Below, piece by piece: positions 1 through 7,087 of a stretch of DNA of 12,331 nucleotides. Position 1 is the first letter of the stretch. Each line of letters starts with the position of its first letter. Origin of the DNA: an uncultured Succinivibrio sp. (lineage in GTDB: Bacteria; Pseudomonadota; Gammaproteobacteria; Enterobacterales; Succinivibrionaceae); the NCBI GenBank assembly GCA_902772715.1, contig CACYBT010000152.1, positions 1 through 12,331 on the forward strand. Direction: 5' to 3'. The notes under the pieces were generated by a model. It was not told the DNA's origin. It did not search any database and was given only the letters and a program-made list of their open reading frames with translations. Made by a program: the position numbers and the translations under genes.

Positions 1-29
1 GAACTCCTCCAAAAATGTGAAAAATTTAG

Positions 30-491
30 AGGGATCATATAGATATTAAAAATGAATTCGCAAGTACGCTAAATCCAGACCAGTTACTTGTAGCCTTCTG
101 GAGTTTTGGAGATCTAAGTCCTAAAGGCGATATTTTCATCAAAACACCTCCAGGACTCATGGCAAACGGCTTAAATAATCTCTTGCTCATGCTTGCTTTA
201 GCCGAAGGCGGAGAAAAGACCCTAGATGAACGTTTTGAATGTTACTTTCAAATTGGTTTAGAAGTGGCAATTGGCATAAACAACTGGGGTAAGAGTGTCG
301 AGGACGGAAAGGTCCCTCATGCCGACCTTATTGAATTTGAAGAAAAAATGAATGAGGCCAAGGGGACAGAAATAAAAGACTTAAAGCATAACTTAGCACA
401 TGCTGCCAAGGAGGCTGCTGAAAAAGCACTGCATGAAGGTAAAAAGGAAAGCTCACCTTTAATTAACAACATAATGAAACGTTTTAAATAA
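30..491 (+). pseudogene. C-terminal part of a DUF6931-like T6SS-associated protein, 5' broken or truncated
   Basis: The frame is open from just after a TAG at 27-29 to the TAA at 489-491. Its translation matches the C-terminal third of the 448-residue protein at 9405-10751: hand alignment from the shared FWSFGDL gives about 42 identities in 69 residues. The similarity starts well before the first ATG (159-161), reaching back to about position 36, so the ATG cannot be the native start. Between 30 and 158 there is no ATG, GTG or TTG in frame, and stops at 18-20 and 27-29 close the frame upstream. The gene is therefore either 5'-truncated or frameshifted near positions 30-50. The other two forward frames are open to the window edge but do not clearly align. 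No stop interrupts the conserved part, and the C-terminus ends in KRFK like its paralogue, so the damage is recent, or the gene is read by frameshifting, or the sequence has an error. It converges on the lipoprotein gene at 599-1702. Function unknown. Confidence 0.65.
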
Positions 492-540
492 GAAAAATGC
501 TGCCGGTTTGACATGCACGCTAACGTCAAAAGAGCCTGAG

Positions 541-586
541 GCACATACAAAAAACGCCTGCACATACTGAACGTATTCGCACATAA
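541..586. repeat. Three GCACATA direct repeats at exact 19-bp spacing
   Basis: GCACATAC occurs at 541-548 and 560-567, and GCACATAA at 579-586, giving two steps of exactly 19 bp in the 107-bp spacer between convergent genes. The first two copies are also preceded by GCCTG (534-538 and 556-560). A near two-helical-turn period could suit protein binding on one DNA face, but the location at gene ends makes a regulatory role uncertain. It may be chance. Confidence 0.5.
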
Positions 587-593
587 CTCAGGC
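549..593 (-). terminator. Possible Rho-independent terminator of the T6SS operon
   Basis: Read on the minus strand just after the stop of the last operon gene, GCCTG (589-593) can pair with CAGGC (556-560). This is followed by G and a run of six T (549-554). The stem is only 5 bp with a 28-nt loop, so it is weak, but the position and T-run are right. The same CAGGC can instead pair within a 7-bp inverted repeat, GCCTGAG at 534-540 with CTCAGGC at 587-593. Confidence 0.35.
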
Positions 594-598
594 AAAGC

Positions 599-1702
599 TT
601 AAAAATACAGCTCCATGCAGGTAATAGGTCCAAAAACGTCGGACTTGACTTTATCCTTCAAAGGCAGGAAAGAAACGACACTGCACAGCGACCTGCTGTC
701 CTGAGGAAGTCTGATGCCGATACTGCGGTAAACTCTGGTCATCATTAAGGCATTAAAGGCAGGATCTGTAGGACCTTCTGCTTCATCAGGGTAGGCCTTT
801 TTATAGGCAAGTGCCTGTGCCTGCAGATTTTCCGGTGTGGCCTTCAGATAACCAATATTAAAATCCTTTTTTGGCAGCTCAACACTTTCAAAGGTCAATA
901 CTCCTTCTTTGTTGACAGGAAACAGCCCTACAGGTTTGTCCACTGTAGACTGTTTCATATCGAGCATAATCACATCTCCCATGTAATAAACATACTCATG
1001 TCCCTTTATTGTAACAGAATACTGCGGTGAGGTGACTACTGCAAAATCATTGGGTTTTACGATTTCAAGCCAGCGGATATGTCCGGTAAACATCAGTTTG
1101 TAGTAAGGAAGCCAGCCTCGTGCATACGATGATTGCACATAGCAGAAGGAATTATCATCACTCATATGCATAACTGCAACAGCCTCTCCCGGCATCACCT
1201 GCCCAATCTTAAGCACATTGCTATCATGATGGTCTTTATCCTTGTACCATACCGCCGAAGTTGGCGCCATCAAGAGATCAAGTCTCTGCAAAGCCACTGC
1301 ATAAAATGTTGGTGTTTTATCTTTGATATTATTAAAAGCACTGTTCTCTTCAATGCGTTTTAGCGCCGATTCAGGAATGACACTGCCCTGACGCACCGCA
1401 CCTTTTGCCACAAGAGCAGGCAACTGCGATAACTGCTCTCTTATATAAAGAGAGAGAACCTGTCCATTGAGAGAGGATGGGAATTTTATCAGATCGCTGC
1501 CTAATACCGAGGAATTTAGTATTTTTTCATTTAAAACATCTAGATTGTAACCCACAAGTTCATGTTCTTTTGGAGTATCCCTGCTTTCTAGCAATTCAAG
1601 AAGTCTGCACCCGCTAAGAGCAAATGACATCAAACCAATGCACCCGAGTGTATACCAGATGGAGCGGTTCTTTTTTCCCATAATAAAACTGTCCCTACTC
1701 AT
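599..1702 (-). CDS. SH3-NlpC/P60-type lipoprotein with degenerate catalytic domain
   Basis: A 367-residue lipoprotein with a signal peptide and lipobox LSGC (Cys32 from the first ATG). ATG 1679-1681 (residue 8) also has a good AGGGA site 10 nt upstream and gives a cleaner signal peptide starting MGKK. The body follows the order of SH3-containing NlpC/P60 peptidases: a helical N-terminal region, a first SH3b domain around residues 135-203 (motifs RLDLLMAP, PGEAVAVMH, RGWLP), a second around 217-250, then an NlpC/P60-like start around 289-336 ending VYRSIGIRLPQDS. In active relatives a D-C-S motif sits seven residues before the V of that VYRS-type motif; here the segment reads FNAL, with Asn317 in the Cys position. 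The protein ends at 367, about where the His-containing segment should begin, so it is probably inactive. As last gene of the tssJKLM operon it may be a periplasmic peptidoglycan-binding accessory of the T6SS; active relatives open peptidoglycan for T6SS assembly elsewhere (TagX). Confidence 0.75.
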   Translation of the reverse strand: MSRDSFIMGKKNRSIWYTLGCIGLMSFALSGCRLLELLESRDTPKEHELVGYNLDVLNEKILNSSVLGSDLIKFPSSLNGQVLSLYIREQLSQLPALVAKGAVRQGSVIPESALKRIEENSAFNNIKDKTPTFYAVALQRLDLLMAPTSAVWYKDKDHHDSNVLKIGQVMPGEAVAVMHMSDDNSFCYVQSSYARGWLPYYKLMFTGHIRWLEIVKPNDFAVVTSPQYSVTIKGHEYVYYMGDVIMLDMKQSTVDKPVGLFPVNKEGVLTFESVELPKKDFNIGYLKATPENLQAQALAYKKAYPDEAEGPTDPAFNALMMTRVYRSIGIRLPQDSRSLCSVVSFLPLKDKVKSDVFGPITCMELYF

Positions 1703-1703
1703 G

Positions 1704-1727
1704 ACTCCACATCAAGTCATGTGGAGT
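1704..1727 (-). promoter_or_regulatory. Hairpin masking the ribosome-binding site of the lipoprotein gene
   Basis: A perfect 9-bp inverted repeat (ACTCCACAT and ATGTGGAGT) with a 6-nt loop lies between the tssM stop and the first ATG of the lipoprotein gene. In the mRNA the 3' arm contains GGAG, which would be the ribosome-binding site for that ATG. Folding would hide this site and leave the second ATG at 1679-1681 as the accessible start. There is no T-run, so it is not a standard terminator. Ribosomes finishing tssM end within about 15 nt of it and might open it. Confidence 0.5.
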
Positions 1728-1738
1728 TTCATCGTCTG

Positions 1739-4700
1739 TTAATTACTGGAGAAACTATCTGCACTTGGCCAATCATCAGAACTTGGCCACTGCTCAGGAG
1801 TTGGCAGCTTGCCTACTACCCCTAAAGACAGGAAGAAAATGCTCGATTCTCCATTTTGTTCATTAAGCACGATAGGAACAAAGGTTGACTTAGTTTCCTC
1901 GTTGTATTCACCTGACTCATTAAGATATAGCTGCAATGCCGGATAACTTCCGTCTATCACAACCTGGCAATCAGGATCTTTTGAATCAGAATAGCGATAG
2001 AATCTGAAAATAATTTCCTTATTATCAATAGGGGCAGTCACCACAACTGAAGCCATTTTTCCGGATACAAATGATGGCATTTTTTGAGAGGTCTTGCTAT
2101 CACCTATCTGAATATCAAAATAGCGATAGCGAGCAATGGACAGTTTGGTTCCAAGATTTTGAGCCACAATCAGACGCTGCTGATCTGCAGCATCCACAAG
2201 CCCCAGCTTAAACTGCATATCTTTGCCAGAGCCTGAAAGCAGGTTGAGCATCTGAGAAATACTTGAGGCCCACACCTTAAAATTACTCTGTTTTTCAGAA
2301 ACAGGACTGAATATAAGCGGGGTTTGAATGCCATTTTCAGCCTTAAGCTCATTCTGATTGTTAGCAAAGGCCGCTAATGCATCCTCAGATTTTTCTGAAG
2401 AAGTGTCAGAAAGACCGAAGGATTTGAACAGCACCAAAAGGCTGCGAATATCATTTTTCGAAAGGATCCTCTTATGCGGATCGGCATCCTTGACAATCGG
2501 AAACACCTTAAGTTCAGACTGAAACTGCATCAGAGACAGACTGGCCTCTTTTGAGGCATCACGTTTTAAGAGCTTTACTCCAAGATCAGTAAAGTTTGAC
2601 CACCATGGAATATAGTTTTCACTCTTGCTAGGTTTAAGCAATGAAAGTAATTTATCATTGACCTCGCTTGGCTTCATCTGCATGACAAGACGATTGGCAT
2701 AGGTGGCATCGGCAGTCAGTAAATCCCACTCAGTAAGAGTTTCATTGCACAAGTCAATATAGTCAATATTTATGAGTGAACGACGAGCATTTAGTTTGTC
2801 AAGATACTGTTTTCTGCGTTCCACATCCCCCTTGCTGAGCATTATAGGATCAATATTATCAATCACTTCGTAGCTCTTGTTATACATGGTCTGCAGTTTA
2901 TCATTTATCTGATAGGATCTCATATTCAGCATGTGATTATAGAAATCGGCATACGAATTAGCCTCAATATGTACCGTATCAGGCAGGTTGCTCCAATACT
3001 TCATATATCCGCTAAGATATGAGGAAAATACGTCCATAATTCTCTTAAGACGTTCTGAGTTCTTTAGAATATTCTTGGCGTAGGCATACGATTCATCCTC
3101 TGATGTAAGCACCCGTTTTATAAGAACGAGTGGCTGCAGGAAGTAGTTAAACGAATCAGGATCATATTCTTCACGTATGTTTAAATTGCCAAGCCCATCC
3201 CCTGCTGCAGAATATTCCTGAATGAATTTTTTCTTGTCAGGATTCTGCTTGGCAATACTGACCGTCAGATCTGCGAGCATCTTAGAATCAGAAGTGGAAA
3301 AAGGATAAAACTTTTCAACAAACTTTGTCATTTCCAAATACTGCAGAGAATAATCAGCCTTGAGAATGCGCTGGGCCTTAGTCACCCATTTGGTAACAAT
3401 CTCATTATTCTTGTTATGTTCAAGAATGTTTTTGAGATCATCCATATTATGTGTATATTCACTATCTAGCCTTAGCGAATTATTTTTTAGATCCACCAAA
3501 GTCCAGTTTTGTGTATTGGAGGTCACCACTGACAGTCTTGCAGCAGCAAGAACATCTCTTAGCACTTCAAAATTATATGCAGATTCGTGATCCTTGGGAT
3601 CAACATGCCTAAAGACAGGCATCTGATTGATTTTAACCAAACTCTCTTTTACTTTATCATAGCGATCTTTAAGTAAACGTTCTGCACGATCTCTGACTTC
3701 TGGGAAGGCTGAAAAATCAAGCGAACCAAAGTGTACAGATCCCACATGATCATAGTAGGAATCGGAATGAGAGCGCATCTTGTCATACTCATTAAGAGCA
3801 TCAAAATCACGATGGAGAAAACCTACAAGATTACGGTATACAAGATCGACCTGCTGAAAGTTATTATTTTGTTCAGTATTGGGGCCTTTATTCATGTCTG
3901 ACAAAGAGGCGGCCACAGCACTGACCATTTTGGCGGCTTCACCCTTTACAGAATTATTAGCCTTGGGCGAAGTAAATTTGAAGAGTTCATCCACAAAATA
4001 GCTCTTGGAAATAAACGTAGAAATTGATGTTCTGCAATTGTATACTAGGGACTTGATACTCTCATAATCAATGGTCTTAAGATCTAATGAGGAATAATCA
4101 TCAAGTTCCTCATAGGAATTTATCATAGCAATGGCATCATCAACATAGTGACTGACAAGATTAAAGTCATGCTTTGGATAGTTTTTAAGTTCTCCCCAGT
4201 TTTTAACCAGCCCTTCAATACCGTTTCTGCAGGCATCTGTGTAACGCTCATCAAGTACAATATTTGAATTGGTAACATAGGACATGTAGTCATAATTCGG
4301 CAAAAAATACCTTACCTTTTTGGACATATCCTCATTTATGTTAGGTATCGTCCATAGCACAAATGACTGCATGACATTAGAAGAATAAGCCGTATTCTTG
4401 AATGCTGAGCGGTTTTCAACATCATACAGTGAAATTGAAACAAGTGAAAGCAGGGCCTGGGTCTTTTGCTCATCAAATGGCTGGGTGGACGTATTTAGCA
4501 TTTTGTCTTCGACAATTCTTACCATAGGCAAAAAAGCCATTTTTGACTGAACCTGATTGTAGATCATAAATGAACCATCCAGATCTAACACATTGTCCCA
4601 GCCAAAATAAAGCATGGAATGAGGCATAAACTCCCATGGTATCGATTTTCCCCTCGTGATCCGTTTTTGCAGCTGCGTAAAGAAGTTAAGTCTTGAGGTG

Positions 4701-6229
4701 CTTGGATCGTTTGGCATGGTCCAGTCAAAAGATAGCAAAACATCTCCGCTCTGATTGAGCGAAAAAAGCGGAGCCGAATTGATAATACCGTTTTTTATGG
4801 AGGATTCAAGTGAAGAATAATACAGAGTATCATCCTCAAGGTTCTTTTGCAGTTCAGGTCCTTTTACAATAGTTCCGTACCAGTAAACCGAAGAAACAAA
4901 CAGCATGATGGCACAGAACGAATAATAAGGCACCAAACGTAGGAAATATTCCTGTTTGGTAAACACGGCATCCATTTTTGAACCAAAGGCCATTTTTGAT
5001 AACAGAGAATGGATAAAATAAGGCCGGTTGTTCACGGTTCTGGTCTCAACCATAGGAGAATTATCCAAGGTGGAATTCTGCACCTCTGCAAACCGCTTGT
5101 TAAGACAGTAGCCCTTATCCTCAGCAGAAGTAAAATATACTCCCTTAAAAATCAAAATGGACTGACCTTTAAGCGCATCTATACCAAAAAGCGTCTCAAG
5201 ATAAAGTTTAAGATTCTCCCTCACTTCATTAAGACAGTCAGCAAAAAGAAAAATGTTACCGCACAACGGCATTCTTGAGGCATTTTCAGACGTCAGTCTA
5301 ATGACATCTTTACCTAAAAACAGTCTAGTACAGCCATCCTTAATGCGGTCTACGAGTGCATTAAACCCTCGTTCAAAATCATCCTCATGATAAAATCCAT
5401 CGTTTATGGATGGCTGATAGCCCACAATCTGTTTTGAAACTTCTCCAGAAATCTCGGCAACATAGTCCCTAAAACCTAAAATCGTATCTAACTTTGAGAT
5501 CACCACATAACAAGGCAGATTCATTCTCAATGTTGACGTCATACGCATCAACTCGCCCACCATAAGGTGAGATTTCTTTAAAGTCAGTTCCTTGTCATCA
5601 GCGAGCAAAGATTCTGCAGATATAGTTATGATAATGGAATCAAGTGGTTTTTTACGGTTGGCACGACGCAGTTTTTTACAGATATAGGCCCACTCGGCAC
5701 TTGAACCTCCAACCCAGTTATCAAAGAAGACCTTTCCAGAAACATCTACTATGACTTCAGAACTGTTAACATAGAATTTAACCGGAGGCTTGATTTTTCC
5801 TTCAGCATAAGAAGCCTTGAATTCTAGCTCAGACTTTTCCAAAAGACTCGATTTTCCACAGTTAGGTTCACCGACTATAATATGCCATGTTCTAGGAAAA
5901 CGAGACATATAATTGGTGGATGAAAGCAAATTCTTGCAGTCGGCAAACATGCTGTCGATAGTGGAAATTTTATTGTTTAGCTCAAGCTTAGCCTTGTCTG
6001 TATAGCCGCCGCCTCTGACCAGCGATGACAGTCGCGACCAGATCATAAGATCTTTCTTTAAAGATGCAACTTCTACTGTCTTCTGCCGTTTCTGACGTAT
6101 CGCATAAACCATTCTTATAAGCAAAAAGAGCAGTAATATACAGCCAAGTATAACGGCCACAGTTATAAAGGGGTGAGATACGAGAAAGCTCTGAGACCCA
6201 GGAGCAACCGCATTAGTTTTATCATCCAT
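1739..6229 (-). CDS. tssM: TssM (IcmF/VasK family), T6SS inner-membrane channel protein
   Basis: A 1496-residue inner-membrane protein that spans the periplasm and, with TssL and TssJ, forms the trans-envelope complex through which the T6SS needle fires. One strongly hydrophobic helix lies at about residues 20-44 and another at about 432-452. Between them is a cytoplasmic NTPase-like domain with an intact P-loop GEPNCGKS (120-127), a DVSG switch (162-165) and an SKLD specificity motif (245-248). The motif FKGVYFTSA (361-369) is typical of the family. About 1000 periplasmic residues follow, with no further membrane helix; the C-terminal beta-rich part is where family members contact TssJ. Many TssM proteins have two N-terminal helices, whereas I see only one. 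The end carries a small repeat, WPSSDDWPSAD. The start ATG has AAAGAGA about 7 nt upstream. It lies 45 nt after tssL and is followed by the SH3-NlpC lipoprotein gene. The length is somewhat above the usual 1100-1300 residues. Confidence 0.97.
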   Translation of the reverse strand: MDDKTNAVAPGSQSFLVSHPFITVAVILGCILLLFLLIRMVYAIRQKRQKTVEVASLKKDLMIWSRLSSLVRGGGYTDKAKLELNNKISTIDSMFADCKNLLSSTNYMSRFPRTWHIIVGEPNCGKSSLLEKSELEFKASYAEGKIKPPVKFYVNSSEVIVDVSGKVFFDNWVGGSSAEWAYICKKLRRANRKKPLDSIIITISAESLLADDKELTLKKSHLMVGELMRMTSTLRMNLPCYVVISKLDTILGFRDYVAEISGEVSKQIVGYQPSINDGFYHEDDFERGFNALVDRIKDGCTRLFLGKDVIRLTSENASRMPLCGNIFLFADCLNEVRENLKLYLETLFGIDALKGQSILIFKGVYFTSAEDKGYCLNKRFAEVQNSTLDNSPMVETRTVNNRPYFIHSLLSKMAFGSKMDAVFTKQEYFLRLVPYYSFCAIMLFVSSVYWYGTIVKGPELQKNLEDDTLYYSSLESSIKNGIINSAPLFSLNQSGDVLLSFDWTMPNDPSTSRLNFFTQLQKRITRGKSIPWEFMPHSMLYFGWDNVLDLDGSFMIYNQVQSKMAFLPMVRIVEDKMLNTSTQPFDEQKTQALLSLVSISLYDVENRSAFKNTAYSSNVMQSFVLWTIPNINEDMSKKVRYFLPNYDYMSYVTNSNIVLDERYTDACRNGIEGLVKNWGELKNYPKHDFNLVSHYVDDAIAMINSYEELDDYSSLDLKTIDYESIKSLVYNCRTSISTFISKSYFVDELFKFTSPKANNSVKGEAAKMVSAVAASLSDMNKGPNTEQNNNFQQVDLVYRNLVGFLHRDFDALNEYDKMRSHSDSYYDHVGSVHFGSLDFSAFPEVRDRAERLLKDRYDKVKESLVKINQMPVFRHVDPKDHESAYNFEVLRDVLAAARLSVVTSNTQNWTLVDLKNNSLRLDSEYTHNMDDLKNILEHNKNNEIVTKWVTKAQRILKADYSLQYLEMTKFVEKFYPFSTSDSKMLADLTVSIAKQNPDKKKFIQEYSAAGDGLGNLNIREEYDPDSFNYFLQPLVLIKRVLTSEDESYAYAKNILKNSERLKRIMDVFSSYLSGYMKYWSNLPDTVHIEANSYADFYNHMLNMRSYQINDKLQTMYNKSYEVIDNIDPIMLSKGDVERRKQYLDKLNARRSLINIDYIDLCNETLTEWDLLTADATYANRLVMQMKPSEVNDKLLSLLKPSKSENYIPWWSNFTDLGVKLLKRDASKEASLSLMQFQSELKVFPIVKDADPHKRILSKNDIRSLLVLFKSFGLSDTSSEKSEDALAAFANNQNELKAENGIQTPLIFSPVSEKQSNFKVWASSISQMLNLLSGSGKDMQFKLGLVDAADQQRLIVAQNLGTKLSIARYRYFDIQIGDSKTSQKMPSFVSGKMASVVVTAPIDNKEIIFRFYRYSDSKDPDCQVVIDGSYPALQLYLNESGEYNEETKSTFVPIVLNEQNGESSIFFLSLGVVGKLPTPEQWPSSDDWPSADSFSSN
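1763..1798. repeat. 18-bp imperfect tandem repeat at the 3' end of tssM
   Basis: ACTTGGCCA occurs at 1763-1771 and 1781-1789, exactly 18 bp apart, and the following bases are also partly alike. In frame this duplicates six codons and produces the W-P-S-x-D repeat near the TssM C-terminus. It looks like a small in-frame duplication. Confidence 0.6.
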
Positions 6230-6255
6230 AAAATATCTCTTTACAATTCCAACCT

Positions 6256-6268
6256 CAGCATAATGCTG
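6256..6268. repeat. Short perfect palindrome in the tssL-tssM gap
   Basis: CAGCAT and ATGCTG flank a single A in the 45-bp gap. As RNA only a 4-bp stem with a 5-nt loop is likely. There is no T-run, so it does not look like a terminator. It could be a minor processing or stability element, or chance. Confidence 0.35.
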
Positions 6269-6274
6269 CTTTTC

Positions 6275-7039
6275 TTATTCAGATTTATCTTTGTCCTCAG
6301 ACGAGGATGCATTTGATTTTTCATTATTCTGATTTATTACATTCTTTCCAGCATCGTAGACTGCTGCTTTTACCGTATTTTCTACCGCATTCAAATAATC
6401 AGATACATGCACATCAAGAGAAATCCAGTTAGCCACAAATGAAATAAAGGTAAATCCCACAATCACCGCTGTCCAAAATTTGCGACTCTTATATGAGAAC
6501 CGAGGATACTTAGATTCTGAATCATAATCTATTTCGGTTACGATATCAGGAGAAATCTTTTCTTTTGAAAAATCAGGTCCAAGATGAAATGACTCTGAAC
6601 AATTTTTCATAATTTCAAGAATCTCTGACCGTTCACGCTTATAGGTGCCGTCAAAACCTAAACCCAGCATAGTAAAAAACAATCGGGATAACTTCTCGTC
6701 ATCATTACGCACCATGGTTTCCTTAAGCAAATCGAAGAATTTCTCGTCTCCTGAAAACTCGTTAAAGGTACGGGCTATTTCACCATAACTCTTAGAAAAG
6801 CTAAAACCGCCCTCCTTAATTGAATAATCAATGAAGAAGATGAGCGGTTTTAAAATAAGTGCATGCTGTTGCTGCAAAATAGGATAGGTAGCACATTTCT
6901 GGCTTATGGCTGTCAGTTCCGTCTTGATTTCCGACATCATGAATTCCTGCGGAACCTCAACGCCCTTCTCCTTAAAGGAATAATATTCACAAATCTTTTT
7001 AAAAATAGGATTAAGAATTTTTTCAATATCCTGTTCCAT
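6275..7039 (-). CDS. tssL: TssL (DotU/IcmH family), T6SS inner-membrane protein without peptidoglycan-binding domain
   Basis: A 254-residue, single-pass, tail-anchored-like protein that partners TssM in the inner membrane and meets the baseplate on the cytoplasmic side. The DotU fold is recognisable from PLIFFIDYSIKEG (65-77) and LFFTMLGLGFDGTY (120-133), matching the family pattern of a helical cytoplasmic hook with an LGF-G-Y motif. One membrane helix lies at about 187-208. Only about 46 residues follow, Asn/Ser/Lys/Glu-rich at the end, so the OmpA-like peptidoglycan-binding domain of extended TssL proteins is absent. I chose ATG 7037-7039: the frame extends to a TTG at 7046-7048, but GAGG lies 10 nt before the ATG. 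The gene starts 48 nt after the tssK stop and ends 45 nt before tssM, consistent with one operon. Confidence 0.94.
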   Translation of the reverse strand: MEQDIEKILNPIFKKICEYYSFKEKGVEVPQEFMMSEIKTELTAISQKCATYPILQQQHALILKPLIFFIDYSIKEGGFSFSKSYGEIARTFNEFSGDEKFFDLLKETMVRNDDEKLSRLFFTMLGLGFDGTYKRERSEILEIMKNCSESFHLGPDFSKEKISPDIVTEIDYDSESKYPRFSYKSRKFWTAVIVGFTFISFVANWISLDVHVSDYLNAVENTVKAAVYDAGKNVINQNNEKSNASSSEDKDKSE

Positions 7040-7087
7040 AATCCTCAAACCTCATTATCTTGCAAATGCAAACACAGCAAAGTCTAT

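Noticed and set aside
159..491. An intact 110-residue gene starting at the ATG at 159
   Set aside because: Homology to the 448-residue paralogue continues upstream of this ATG in the same frame, the ATG sits inside a conserved motif, and the nearby AGGA is only 3 nt away. It is the tail of a longer gene.
507..530. TTTGAC/GTCAAA inverted repeat as a terminator for the left-edge remnant
   Set aside because: A 6-bp AT-rich stem with a 12-nt loop and no T-run on either strand.
5009..5278. An open frame on the plus strand inside tssM
   Set aside because: It is fully antisense to a well-conserved part of tssM, has no ribosome-binding site of note and no recognisable protein pattern.
7040..7048. 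TTG at 7046-7048 as the tssL start
   Set aside because: The ATG three codons later is a stronger start and has a well-placed GAGG 10 nt upstream; family members also begin near this point.
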